From Cypionkella sp049896245 (GTDB lineage Bacteria > Pseudomonadota > Alphaproteobacteria > Rhodobacterales > Rhodobacteraceae), in assembly GCF_049896245.1 (NCBI RefSeq), contig NZ_JAFCTX010000011.1, forward strand, positions 1-64,000: a DNA stretch of 64,000 bases, written 5' to 3'. The position numbers were made by a program, and so were the translations under genes. Below the pieces are notes generated by a model, which was not told where the DNA came from, searched no databases, and saw only the letters and a list, made by a program, of their open reading frames with translations. The stretch's first letter is position 1, and every line of letters starts with the position of its first letter. Positions 40,950-48,450 of this stretch are shown here, in pieces.

Positions 40950-40970
40950 GCGGGGAAACGCTTTCCCCGC
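40950..40970 (+). terminator. Hairpin after phnM copy 2
   Basis: GCGGGGAAA-CGC-TTTCCCCGC, a perfect 9-bp stem 17 bp after the stop. No T-run follows directly, though a T-rich stretch occurs about 17 bases later. Confidence 0.5.
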
Positions 40971-41011
40971 TGGGAATGGCTTGTGATTTTTCTACGGTTT
41001 GGCGGTTTTTT

Positions 41012-41025
41012 CACAACATGTTGTG
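41012..41025. promoter_or_regulatory. CACAACATGTTGTG palindrome
   Basis: A perfect 14-bp palindrome in a non-coding region. It has operator-like symmetry but no gene start follows on the plus strand, and the binding factor is unknown. Confidence 0.35.
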
Positions 41026-41129
41026 GTGTTGCCGCGTGCGGTGCGGTGATGGAATCTTAACATTTCATCCTAGAGCGCAAGCTGGCCCGCTGATTGCGCG
41101 GCATCACATGACTTGAACCCGAATCGGGG

Positions 41130-41246
41130 GCCGTCCGCAGCGGCATCGAGCCGCTTTGGCCAGCGCTGCCGTCGCGTGCTGGGCGGTCGGTTGTAACTTT
41201 GCCGTGGTAACGCCGCAGGAGGGGGCTCGATGCCCCCGAGGGCGGC
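41130..41246 (+). repeat. 117-bp intergenic element, copy 1
   Basis: Starts GCCGTCCGCAGCGGCATCGA, with hairpin AGCGGC-ATCGA-GCCGCT, and ends GAGGGGGCTCGATGCCCCCG followed by AGGGCGGC, with hairpin GGGGGC-TCGAT-GCCCCC. The second copy at 41984-42102 shares both ends with a divergent centre. The outer ends are partly inverted relative to each other, as in a miniature element. Confidence 0.75.
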
Positions 41247-41260
41247 ACCTTTGGTTGCGA

Positions 41261-41878
41261 TCAGCCGTGGTATTTTTCGAGAAAAGCTTCAACCGGCAGA
41301 TTGCGGAAATCGGGCAGGGCGGTGTGGAGCAGATCGTGGCTCCAATCCCACCAAGCGAGAGCCTGCAGGCGCTCGGTTATTGCTGCGGGAAAGCGAGGGC
41401 GCAGCGGGGTGGCGGGGAGGCCGGCCATGATCATGTAGGGGGCGACGTCTTTGGTCACCACCGCGCCGCTGGCAACGACCGCCCCTGCGCCGATCGTGAT
41501 GTCGGGTTTGATGATGGCAGCGTGGCCGATCCAAGTATCGGGTCCGATCACAGTGCGGCGGGCGTGGCGGGCCAGGAAGAAGGCTTCATCATCGGTCGCA
41601 TCGTCCCAATAGGCGCTGCTGCGGTAGAGGAAATGGTGCAGGCTGGCGTTTTGCATCGGGTGGTCGGTGGGGCCGATCCTTGTCATCGCGGCGATGTTGG
41701 CGAACTTGCCGACAGTGGTGTTGGTGATGTCGCAGAATTGGTCGCAATAGGCATAGTCTTGGAAGGTCGTATTCAGGATGCGGCTGAAGCGGCCGATCTC
41801 GCAATAGGCCCCGAAATGGGCGTTCTTGATCTGGCAGTCGGGGTGGATCAGCGGAATGTCGGCGCAGAGTTTGGTCAT
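41261..41878 (-). CDS. Hexapeptide-repeat acyltransferase of phosphonate clusters
   Basis: A 205-residue left-handed beta-helix transferase of the kind found in phn loci (phosphonate metabolism hexapeptide family). The repeats run from PLIHPDCQIKNAHFGAYCEI through DTWIGHAAIIKPDITIGAGA to VVASGAVVTKDVAPYMIMAG LPA. GPTDHPMQNASLHHF holds the likely catalytic His. It may acylate an aminophosphonate to detoxify or prime it, as PhnO does with a different fold; this is inferred from context. Copies of a 117-bp element flank the gene on both sides. Confidence 0.85.
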   Translation of the reverse strand: MTKLCADIPLIHPDCQIKNAHFGAYCEIGRFSRILNTTFQDYAYCDQFCDITNTTVGKFANIAAMTRIGPTDHPMQNASLHHFLYRSSAYWDDATDDEAFFLARHARRTVIGPDTWIGHAAIIKPDITIGAGAVVASGAVVTKDVAPYMIMAGLPATPLRPRFPAAITERLQALAWWDWSHDLLHTALPDFRNLPVEAFLEKYHG

Positions 41879-41983
41879 TTTAGGCTTTCTTGTCCACGCG
41901 TGGACGGGGTTGAGGGCTGTATCGTTTCAATGGGTTAGGCGGGGGCGTTTAGCCTCTGTTAACAGTTTGACCGTAACGCAGGT

Positions 41984-42102
41984 GCCGTCCGCAGCGGCAT
42001 CGAGCCGCTTTGGACGGCGCTGCCGGGGAAAGAATGCACGCGCGGTTTGACCTTTCCAGCGGCAGCAGCCGCAGGAGGGGGCTCGATGCCCCCGAGGGCG
42101 GC
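41984..42102 (+). repeat. 117-bp intergenic element, copy 2
   Basis: Same ends as the copy at 41130 (GCCGTCCGCAGCGGCATCGA start, GAGGGGGCTCGATGCCCCCG then AGGGCGGC end), in the same orientation, 119 bp long, with a different centre. Confidence 0.75.
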
Positions 42103-42137
42103 TTCTGGTTATGGGGCGGTTTGGCGGAGAGCGAGGT

Positions 42138-42170
42138 GCCTCCGGCGGGAGTATTTTGAAAAGAGCAATT
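42138..42170 (+). repeat. Intergenic repeat (GGGAGTATTT type), copy D
   Basis: GCCTCCGGCGGGAGTATTTT then GAAAAGAGCAATT; the 3' half has diverged from the GCCAAGATGAAA form. Confidence 0.6.
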
Positions 42171-42192
42171 CGACTGGGGCGCGGCTTTTGCT

Positions 42193-43512
42193 TTACCGCC
42201 CGATCAGTTTGCGGCGCAGCCAGCCCGAGAAGCTGTCCATTGCCATCACCATCAGCACGATCAGGATCATGTAATAGGCGACATCCTCCCAATCTTTCTG
42301 GGTGATGATGGCTTGGGTCAACAGCAAGCCGATGCCGCCGCCGACGATGGCACCGATTACCGTGGCAGAGCGGGTGTTGGATTCGAGGTAATACAGCACT
42401 TGGCTGAGCAGGATCGGCGCGATTTGCGGCAGCACGCCGAAACGGGCGCGTTGGAGTGGGCCTGCGCCGGTGGAGCGGATGCCTTCGACTTGTTTTTCGT
42501 CGATGTTCTCCAACGCCTCGGAGAAGGTTTTCCCGAACGTGCCGCTGTCGGTAAGCAAGATCGCCAAGGCGCCGGTCATCGGGCCGGGGCCAAAGGCGCG
42601 GCTTAAGATGATCGTCCAGATCAGGCCGTCGACGCCGCGCACGAAGTCGAACAGGCGGCGGAACGCGAAGCGCACGGTGCGGAATGGGGTGAAGTTACTG
42701 GCTGCGAGGAAGGCGAGGGGAAGGGCGATCAGCGCGGCCCCCATGGTGCCGAGGAAGGCCATCAGCACGGTTTCAAACAGCGCCCAAGCCACATCGCCGT
42801 GGTGCCATTGTTTGTTGTGCCAGAATTCGGACGCCATGTAAGCCGCGTTGCTGCGGGCGGGGTCGATGCGGTCGCCTGCCAGCATCGCGGTCAGCTGGCC
42901 GTAAGATTTGCCGTAGAACGGGCTGTCGAGGGTGAAGAAGAACAAGGCCCAGCCGGGTTGGTATTTGAAGGTTTCCACTTTGGAGCGGGAATAGGCGAAG
43001 CGGCCTTGCGGGGTGGTGACGGAGATGCGGGTGTCGCTGACGTTGATCCAATCCGGGATCGGTTCTGGTGCGGTGAGTTTCAGCTTGCCGCCTTCGGGTT
43101 GTATGTCGATCACGCCGTAGCCGGGGACATTGTAGCGCGCGCCTTTGGCGTCGTAGGTGACGATGTTGCCTTTGCCGAGGTCGATGGTGGTGGTGTCGCC
43201 TTGGGTTTGCACCCATGCGGGGTATTGGCTGGGGGCGTAGGTGGCTTTCGCCTCGCCTTCAATCGAGACGGTGGTTTTGTCGGTGCGGTTGTCGCGGGTG
43301 ACATGGGTTTTGTAGGCGACGAAATCGGACAGCAGGATCTTGGCATTGTCCGTCCTTGCGCGGGCGGCGAGGCCGGGGATGTCGAAGCTGATGAACAGGT
43401 AGATCAGGTACAGCAGGATCAGCAGCGGGATCGCGAAGACGGTGAGGCGGCGGGTTTTGAACTGGCGCTGCACGGTGGCGTAGGTGGTGCCGAATTGGGT
43501 TGCGTCGGTCAT
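42193..43512 (-). CDS. phnE: Phosphonate ABC transporter permease PhnE, long form
   Basis: A 439-residue permease. TM1 lies near residues 22-45 (LTVFAIPLLILLYLIYLFIS). A large extracytoplasmic insert of about 180 residues with beta-rich sequence (TTTIDLGKGNIVTYDAKGAR, VPGYGVIDIQPEGGKLKLTA) separates it from the PhnE core, which has ALFETVLMAFLGTMGAALIA, RGVDGLIWTIILSRAFGPGP, EALENIDEKQVEGIRSTGAG (EAA-like loop) and SNTRSATVIGAIVGGGIGLL. Usual PhnE proteins have about 260-290 residues. It is the last gene of phnCDE1E2. Confidence 0.9.
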   Translation of the reverse strand: MTDATQFGTTYATVQRQFKTRRLTVFAIPLLILLYLIYLFISFDIPGLAARARTDNAKILLSDFVAYKTHVTRDNRTDKTTVSIEGEAKATYAPSQYPAWVQTQGDTTTIDLGKGNIVTYDAKGARYNVPGYGVIDIQPEGGKLKLTAPEPIPDWINVSDTRISVTTPQGRFAYSRSKVETFKYQPGWALFFFTLDSPFYGKSYGQLTAMLAGDRIDPARSNAAYMASEFWHNKQWHHGDVAWALFETVLMAFLGTMGAALIALPLAFLAASNFTPFRTVRFAFRRLFDFVRGVDGLIWTIILSRAFGPGPMTGALAILLTDSGTFGKTFSEALENIDEKQVEGIRSTGAGPLQRARFGVLPQIAPILLSQVLYYLESNTRSATVIGAIVGGGIGLLLTQAIITQKDWEDVAYYMILIVLMVMAMDSFSGWLRRKLIGR

Positions 43513-43513
43513 G

Positions 43514-44392
43514 TTACTGCCCCTTTACCAAACGGTTGCGGGCGTAGCCGGAGAGTTGATCGAACAGCACGATGGCGCAGAACAGCAAAGCGAAGATGGC
43601 TACGACTTCATCGTATTTGCCGCCGCCCCATTGCATCGCCAGTTTCAGATCATAGCCAATGCCGCCTGAGCCGACGAAGCCAAGGATGGCGGAGGCGCGG
43701 ATGTTGATCTCAAACCGCAGCAGCGCGTAGCTGAGCCAGTTCGGGGCGACTTGTGGTAGGATGCCGAGCCAGATTTGCTGGCTCCATGAGGCTCCGGTCG
43801 AGGCGAGGCCTTCGACGGGTTTCAGGTCGGCGTTTTCGGCGGATTCCGAGAACAGCTTGCCCAAAGCGCCCGCGGTGTGGAAGGCGATGGCGAGCACGGC
43901 GGGCACCGGGCCACCGCCCAAGATGAAGATCAGGATCAGCGCGATGACGATCTCGGGGATGGCGCGCATGATGTCGGCGGTGCGGCGGAACAGCGGGGTG
44001 AGGGCGGGGAAGCGGGCGAGGTGGCGGGTGGAGCCGAGGGCGAGAAACGCGCCAAATGCGCCGCCCAGCAGGGTGGCGGCTGCGGCGATGTTGAGAGTTT
44101 CGATCAGCGAGGGCAGGTGTTCCCACAGCAGCGCCGGAAGATTGGCGCGGTTTGTCCACGCTTCCGACAGCACTTCGGCGGGGAAAGCACCGACTTGGTG
44201 CAGGCCGGACAGGAAATCGCCTGCGTTGCGGTCTTGGGCGGTTTTGAAGCCGGATGCCATCAAGGCGACGAACAGAATCAGCAGGATGAACCCGTAAAGC
44301 CGCTTGCGGCGGGTCTGGTGGATATAGGCCTCGGTGGGGTTGTTCAGGTCGGGACGCTTGCCCGGCTCTGGCCCGAAGGTGATGTCAACCAT
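43514..44392 (-). CDS. phnE: Phosphonate ABC transporter permease PhnE, short form
   Basis: A 292-residue permease with about six hydrophobic segments. It contains RRKRLYGFILLILFVALMAS (TM1), HLPSLIETLNIAAAATLLGG, DIMRAIPEIVIALILIFILG, SESAENADLKPVEGLASTGA (EAA-type loop) and INIRASAILGFVGSGGIGYD. It pairs with the long PhnE encoded one base downstream. A stable hairpin separates it from phnD. Confidence 0.93.
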   Translation of the reverse strand: MVDITFGPEPGKRPDLNNPTEAYIHQTRRKRLYGFILLILFVALMASGFKTAQDRNAGDFLSGLHQVGAFPAEVLSEAWTNRANLPALLWEHLPSLIETLNIAAAATLLGGAFGAFLALGSTRHLARFPALTPLFRRTADIMRAIPEIVIALILIFILGGGPVPAVLAIAFHTAGALGKLFSESAENADLKPVEGLASTGASWSQQIWLGILPQVAPNWLSYALLRFEINIRASAILGFVGSGGIGYDLKLAMQWGGGKYDEVVAIFALLFCAIVLFDQLSGYARNRLVKGQ

Positions 44393-44406
44393 GCGGCCTC
44401 CAAATG

Positions 44407-44436
44407 AAAAACCGGGCTTGCTTGCGCAAGCCCGGT
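44407..44436 (-). terminator. Hairpin between phnD and phnE (attenuator-like)
   Basis: ACCGGGCTTGC (44411-44421) and GCAAGCCCGGT (44426-44436) form an 11-bp stem with a TTGC loop. On the minus strand it is followed by TTTT. It lies 13 bases after the phnD stop and could reduce read-through to the permeases or protect phnD mRNA. Confidence 0.65.
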
Positions 44437-44449
44437 GCTCGTGCTGAAA

Positions 44450-45340
44450 TTACTTGCCAGAAAGTTTGCGGGCCTCTACTATGCCAAGATACATGTCGTG
44501 GGTGGCGGGCACGAAGTCTTTCGCCTCCCCCGCAGCAACGCCATAAGCGCATTTCGCGTCGGTTTCCCAAAGGTCAGCGGTCAGTTTGGTGACTTTGTCT
44601 TTCACATCCGCCGGAAGTGCAGCGCGCACCACCATCGGGCCTTCGGGGATCATCTTGGAGCGCCAGATTTCGACCAGGTTGTTCATGTCAACAAGGCCTG
44701 CATCGGCGGCTTTGCGGAACGCGCCCGAAGCGTAGCCGTCTTCCCAGTTACCGACGCCATCGGCCCAGGACACGCCCGCATCGAAATCGCCATTGGCGAC
44801 GCCGACGATGGTTTGCTCATGGCCACCCGAGAACTTCACTTCGCTGAAGAATTTATCCAGCGGGCCGTAGGTGGCGATCATCTCAGCCGCAGGGACGAGA
44901 TAGCCTGAGGTCGAGTTCGGCTCGCCGAACGCGAATTTCTTGCCCTTGGCGTCTTCAATCGAGGTGATGCCAGAGTCTTTGCGGGCGAAAGCGATGGAAT
45001 AATAGCCGGTGGAGTCGTTCAGGTTCAGCTTGGTCAGCTCGACATCTACGGCTTTCGGGTCGGTCAGGTAAATCTTGGCATAGGCAGAAGCGCCGAGCCA
45101 GGCCATGTCGAGGGTGCCGCCCAGCAGGCCCTGGATCACGCCATCGTAGTCAGCCGGGGTGAAGACTTTGACCGGAACACCCAGCTCTTTTTCAATCGCG
45201 GCACGGTAACATTCGTTCGAGGTCATACGGTCTTGGGCGTTCTCACCACCCAGGATACCGATGTTGAATTCTTTCAACTCTTGCGCATGGGCAGAGGTGA
45301 TGCAGGTGGTGGCAGCCAGAACGGCGAGCAGCTTTTTCAT
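44450..45340 (-). CDS. phnD: Phosphonate ABC transporter substrate-binding protein PhnD
   Basis: A 296-residue periplasmic protein with a Sec signal peptide (MKKLLAVLAATTCITSAHAQ, cleavage after AHA). It contains FNIGILGGENAQDRMTSNEC, TPADYDGVIQGLLGGTLDMA followed by WLGASAYAKIY, FGEPNSTSGYLVPAAEM and GVANGDFDAGVSWADG, all typical of PhnD. The ATG at 45340 gives the signal peptide; upstream in-frame codons belong to the spacer after phnC. Confidence 0.95.
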   Translation of the reverse strand: MKKLLAVLAATTCITSAHAQELKEFNIGILGGENAQDRMTSNECYRAAIEKELGVPVKVFTPADYDGVIQGLLGGTLDMAWLGASAYAKIYLTDPKAVDVELTKLNLNDSTGYYSIAFARKDSGITSIEDAKGKKFAFGEPNSTSGYLVPAAEMIATYGPLDKFFSEVKFSGGHEQTIVGVANGDFDAGVSWADGVGNWEDGYASGAFRKAADAGLVDMNNLVEIWRSKMIPEGPMVVRAALPADVKDKVTKLTADLWETDAKCAYGVAAGEAKDFVPATHDMYLGIVEARKLSGK

Positions 45341-45389
45341 GGTCGTCTCCAGATGGGGCCCGTTTGGGCCGGGTAAACTTTGGTGAGGG

Positions 45390-46202
45390 TCAGGCCAGCA
45401 TCGCATCGGCATAGGCAGCATCGCGCGGCCCGGTGATGGAGGTCGATGTGGCGGATTCGTTGAAGCTGGCGTCGGCGCCGTAGATGTCGCGCGCGACTCC
45501 GGTGGTCAGTTGATCGGGGGTGCCGTCAAACACGACGCGGCCATCGCGCATGCCGATGACGCGGTCACAGTAGCGCCGCGCGGTATCAAGCGTGTGCAGA
45601 TTGGCGATCACCATGCGGCCGTCTTCTTCGTGGATGCGGCGCAGGGCGTCCATCACCACTTGCGCGTTCATCGGATCAAGGCTGGCGATGGGTTCATCGG
45701 CGAGGATGACTTTGGGGTCCTGCATCAGCGCCCGGGCGATGGCGACACGTTGTTGCTGGCCGCCCGACAGGGCCTCGGCGCGTTTGGGGGCTTGTTCGGC
45801 TATCCCGAGCCGTTCCAGAATCTGCATCGCACGGGTGATGTCGGCGTCAGACCACAGGTTGAACATGGTGGCGAAGGTGGAGCGTTGGTTCAGCAACCCG
45901 TGCAGCACATTGGAGACCACATCCATGCGGGGGACGAGGTTGAATTGCTGGAAAATCATCGCGCATTGGCCCTGCCATGCGCGCTTTTCGGCTCCGTTCA
46001 GGGTTAACACATTGCGACCTTCAAAGATGATCTCGCCCGATGAGGCATCGGTCAGACGGTTCATCATGCGCAGCAGGGTGGATTTGCCCGCCCCCGAACG
46101 CCCGATCACGCCGACGAAAGCCGAGCGGTCGATTTGAAAGCTGACGTTATCCACGGCGGCTTTGTGGCCGAACAGGCGTGTGACGTTTTCGACCTTCAGC
46201 AT
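45390..46202 (-). CDS. phnC: Phosphonate ABC transporter ATP-binding protein PhnC
   Basis: A 270-residue ATPase with Walker A GRSGAGKSTLLRMMNRLTD (about residue 34), Q-loop MIFQQFNLVPRMDVVSNVLH (the PhnC type), signature ALSGGQQQRVAIARALMQDP, Walker B ILADEPIASLDP and NLHTLDTARRYCDRVIGMRD. It is the first gene of the phnCDE1E2 importer. Candidate Pho half-sites lie about 40-80 bp upstream on its strand. Confidence 0.95.
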   Translation of the reverse strand: MLKVENVTRLFGHKAAVDNVSFQIDRSAFVGVIGRSGAGKSTLLRMMNRLTDASSGEIIFEGRNVLTLNGAEKRAWQGQCAMIFQQFNLVPRMDVVSNVLHGLLNQRSTFATMFNLWSDADITRAMQILERLGIAEQAPKRAEALSGGQQQRVAIARALMQDPKVILADEPIASLDPMNAQVVMDALRRIHEEDGRMVIANLHTLDTARRYCDRVIGMRDGRVVFDGTPDQLTTGVARDIYGADASFNESATSTSITGPRDAAYADAMLA

Positions 46203-46242
46203 CGCGACCCCCTTTTGACTGAGGGGCTGATACGCCGGATTC

Positions 46243-46282
46243 GTGACGGTTGGTTATCGGGGATGTGACGGCTGGGTAACAA
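46243..46282 (-). promoter_or_regulatory. Tandem Pho-box-like sites upstream of phnC
   Basis: On the minus strand TTGTTAC-CCAG-CCGTCAC (46282-46265) and CCGATAA-CCAA-CCGTCAC (46260-46243) each have the 7-4-7 PhoB half-site layout and are spaced about two helical turns apart. Confidence 0.55.
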
Positions 46283-46330
46283 AGATTGCTCTGGGCCAAG
46301 CCTATGCTGTGACATAGAAACTTCATCACT

Positions 46331-46348
46331 CCGTTACCTGACCGTCAT
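46331..46348 (+). promoter_or_regulatory. Pho-box-like site upstream of the second ABC importer
   Basis: CCGTTAC-CTGA-CCGTCAT is a 7-4-7 pair of PhoB-type half-sites, 73 bp before the start of the binding-protein gene. Another weak half-site (CTTCATC) lies 11 bp upstream in phase. Confidence 0.6.
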
Positions 46349-46421
46349 GCGAGGCTCCTAGATCACCGTTTTAGCAACCGTCCGGGCAAACCTCGGCGGT
46401 ACGGCTTAACAGGAGACTTCC

Positions 46422-47525
46422 ATGACCGTTTTCAAAACCCTGACCTCGGGCGTCAGCCTGATGGCGATGCTGGTGGCTGGTGCTGCCTCGGCGCAAAGCT
46501 TGGACGAAATCACTGCTGCGGCGAAGAAAGAGGGTGCGCTGACCACCATCGCTTTGCCGCATGACTGGTGCGGCTATGGTGCCGTGATTGAGGGCTTCAA
46601 AAAGAAATACCCCGAGATCGCCGTTAACGAATTGAACCCGGATGGGTCTTCGGCGGATGAGCTGGAAGCCGTGCGTGCCAACAAAGGCAACACCGGCCCG
46701 CAAGCACCTGACGTTCTGGACGTTGGCCTGTCGTTTGGCCCCGCTGCCAAAGAAGAAGGTCTGATCCAGCCGTATAAGGTCAGCACCTGGGACAGCATCC
46801 CGGACAGCGCCAAGGATGCCGATGGCTTCTGGTATGGCGACTATTACGGCGTGATGGCGTTCATCGTGAACACCGATATGGTCAAGAACGTGCCCGCCGA
46901 TTGGGCTGATCTGATGAAGCCGGAATATGCGGGGGCCTTCGCGCTGACCGGCGATCCGCGCTCGGGCAACCAAGGCCTGATGTCGGTGATGTCGGCTGGC
47001 ATGGCGATGGGCGGGGCTCCGGGCGCTGACTCGGCTGCCAAAGGGCTGGAGTTCATGGGGGCTTTGAACAAGGCTGGCAATTTCGTGCCGGTCGCGGGCA
47101 AAACCGGCACCATCGCGCAAGGGGCTACCCCGATTGTCGCGGCTTGGGATTACAACGCTTTGGCTTGGCGCGACACGCTGGCTGGCAACCCGAAAGCCGA
47201 AGTGATCATCCCGGCTTCGGGCACGTTGGCTGGCGTCTATGTGCAGGCGATTTCGGCTTATGCACCGCATCCGAACGCTGCCAAGCTGTGGATGGAATAC
47301 TTGTACTCGGACGAAGGTCAGCTTGGTTGGCTGAACGGCTATTGCCACCCGATCCGCTTCAACGATCTGGCCAAGCGCGACGTGATCCCGGCGGATATGC
47401 TGGCGAAACTGCCGCCAGCCGCCGCCTATGAAAAGGCCGTGTTCCCGACGCTGGAGGAGCAGGCTGCGCATAAAGAGGCTGTGACGGCTGGTTGGGATGC
47501 AACCGTCGGCGTCAAGGTCGAGTAA
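46422..47525 (+). CDS. ABC transporter substrate-binding protein, putative aminophosphonate type
   Basis: A 367-residue periplasmic protein with a Sec signal peptide (LMAMLVAGAASAQ, cleavage after ASA). The fold is that of iron/polyamine-type cluster D proteins: LDEITAAAKKEGALTTIALP, NPDGSSADELEAVRANKG, DYYGVMAFIVNTDMVKNVPA, AWDYNALAWRDTLAGNPKAE. The same class includes 2-aminoethylphosphonate binding proteins (PhnS/AepX types). Its place back to back with phnC and the Pho-box-like site upstream support a phosphorus compound, but spermidine, thiamine or Fe(III) binding cannot be excluded. Confidence 0.8.
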   Translation: MTVFKTLTSGVSLMAMLVAGAASAQSLDEITAAAKKEGALTTIALPHDWCGYGAVIEGFKKKYPEIAVNELNPDGSSADELEAVRANKGNTGPQAPDVLDVGLSFGPAAKEEGLIQPYKVSTWDSIPDSAKDADGFWYGDYYGVMAFIVNTDMVKNVPADWADLMKPEYAGAFALTGDPRSGNQGLMSVMSAGMAMGGAPGADSAAKGLEFMGALNKAGNFVPVAGKTGTIAQGATPIVAAWDYNALAWRDTLAGNPKAEVIIPASGTLAGVYVQAISAYAPHPNAAKLWMEYLYSDEGQLGWLNGYCHPIRFNDLAKRDVIPADMLAKLPPAAAYEKAVFPTLEEQAAHKEAVTAGWDATVGVKVE

Positions 47526-47531
47526 ACCCTT

Positions 47532-47573
47532 AACCCGCCCCTTGCCTTTGGCTTGGGGGCGGGTTTCCTTTTA
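47532..47573 (+). terminator. Terminator-like hairpin after the binding-protein gene
   Basis: AACCCGCCCC (47532-47541) pairs with GGGGCGGGTT (47556-47565), followed by TCCTTTT. It lies between the binding-protein gene and the permease and likely makes read-through partial, giving more binding protein than channel. Confidence 0.7.
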
Positions 47574-47583
47574 GGATCATAGC

Positions 47584-48450
47584 ATGAGAAGTTCTCGCCT
47601 TTGGCGCGCCCTGCCGTGGAACGGCTTGGGGGTGTTGCCATTTCTGCTGTTCGCGCTGCTGTTTTTGCTGCTGCCCACCGCGAATATCGTGGCGGGGGCG
47701 TTTGTTGATGACAGCGGCGCCTTCACGTTGCAAAACATTTTCAATCTGGCGACGCCAGAGATTATCAATGCGTTCTGGCTGTCGATCCGGCTGAGCTTTG
47801 CCTCGGCGCTGATCGGCTGCGCTTTGGGCTTTGCGATTGCCTTGGCGGTGGTTTTGGGCGGTTTGCCCAGCTGGATACGCGGCATTGTGATGACGTTTTC
47901 GGGCGTGACTTCGAACTTCGCCGGCGTGCCTTTGGCTTTTGCCTATGTGGCGACCTTGGGTCGGGTGGGGTTTGTGACGCTGCTGCTGCGCGACTGGTTT
48001 GGGGTGAATATCTACGCTTTGGGCTTCAACATGATCAGCTTCTGGGGGCTGGTCGCGGCCTATGTGTTCTTCCAGATCCCGCTGATGGTGCTGATCATTA
48101 CCCCGGCGATTGACGGGTTGAAGCGCGAGTGGCGCGAGGCGGCAGAGGTTTTGGGCGCAACTGGCGGCCAATATTGGCGGATGGTGGCTTTGCCTGTGCT
48201 GGGGCCGTCGCTGCTAGGGACGCTAGCGCTGTTGTTCGCCAATGCGTTTGGTGCGGTGGCGACGGCGATTGCCTTGACGGGGTCGCTGTTGTCGATTGCA
48301 CCCATCCTGCTGTTCAACCAAATCCGCGGCGATGTGCTGCAAGACCCGCATCTTGGCTATGCCTTGGCGTTTGCGATGATCGTGATTACCGGGATTTCCA
48401 ACGGCGTCTATGTGGTGATGCGCAGCCGCGCCGAAAGGTGGATCAAATGA
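47584..48450 (+). CDS. ABC transporter permease (first subunit)
   Basis: A 288-residue inner-membrane protein with about six TM helices. LPFLLFALLFLLLPTANIVA is TM1, and EWREAAEVLGATGGQYWRMV near residue 180 is the EAA loop. It resembles PotB/PhnU-type permeases. It begins 11 bp after the terminator-like hairpin and overlaps the next permease by ATGA. Confidence 0.9.
   Translation: MRSSRLWRALPWNGLGVLPFLLFALLFLLLPTANIVAGAFVDDSGAFTLQNIFNLATPEIINAFWLSIRLSFASALIGCALGFAIALAVVLGGLPSWIRGIVMTFSGVTSNFAGVPLAFAYVATLGRVGFVTLLLRDWFGVNIYALGFNMISFWGLVAAYVFFQIPLMVLIITPAIDGLKREWREAAEVLGATGGQYWRMVALPVLGPSLLGTLALLFANAFGAVATAIALTGSLLSIAPILLFNQIRGDVLQDPHLGYALAFAMIVITGISNGVYVVMRSRAERWIK

Larger units (their letters stand above)
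40934..41260. other. Intergenic region after phnM copy 2
   Basis: About 327 bp without a gene. In order it has a GCGGGGAAA/TTTCCCCGC hairpin, a CACAACATGTTGTG palindrome (41012-41025) and the first copy of a 117-bp repeat element (41130-41246). Confidence 0.6.
41879..42192. other. Intergenic region between phnE2 and the hexapeptide gene
   Basis: About 314 bp without a gene. It holds the GTCCACGCGTGGAC palindrome (about 41891-41904), the second 117-bp element (41984-42102) and repeat copy D (42138-42170). Confidence 0.6.

Noticed and set aside
46422..47525. Iron(III) importer as a firm call
   Set aside because: The fold class fits iron, polyamine and phosphonate binders alike; the location and Pho-box-like sites favour a phosphorus compound, so no firm substrate is given.
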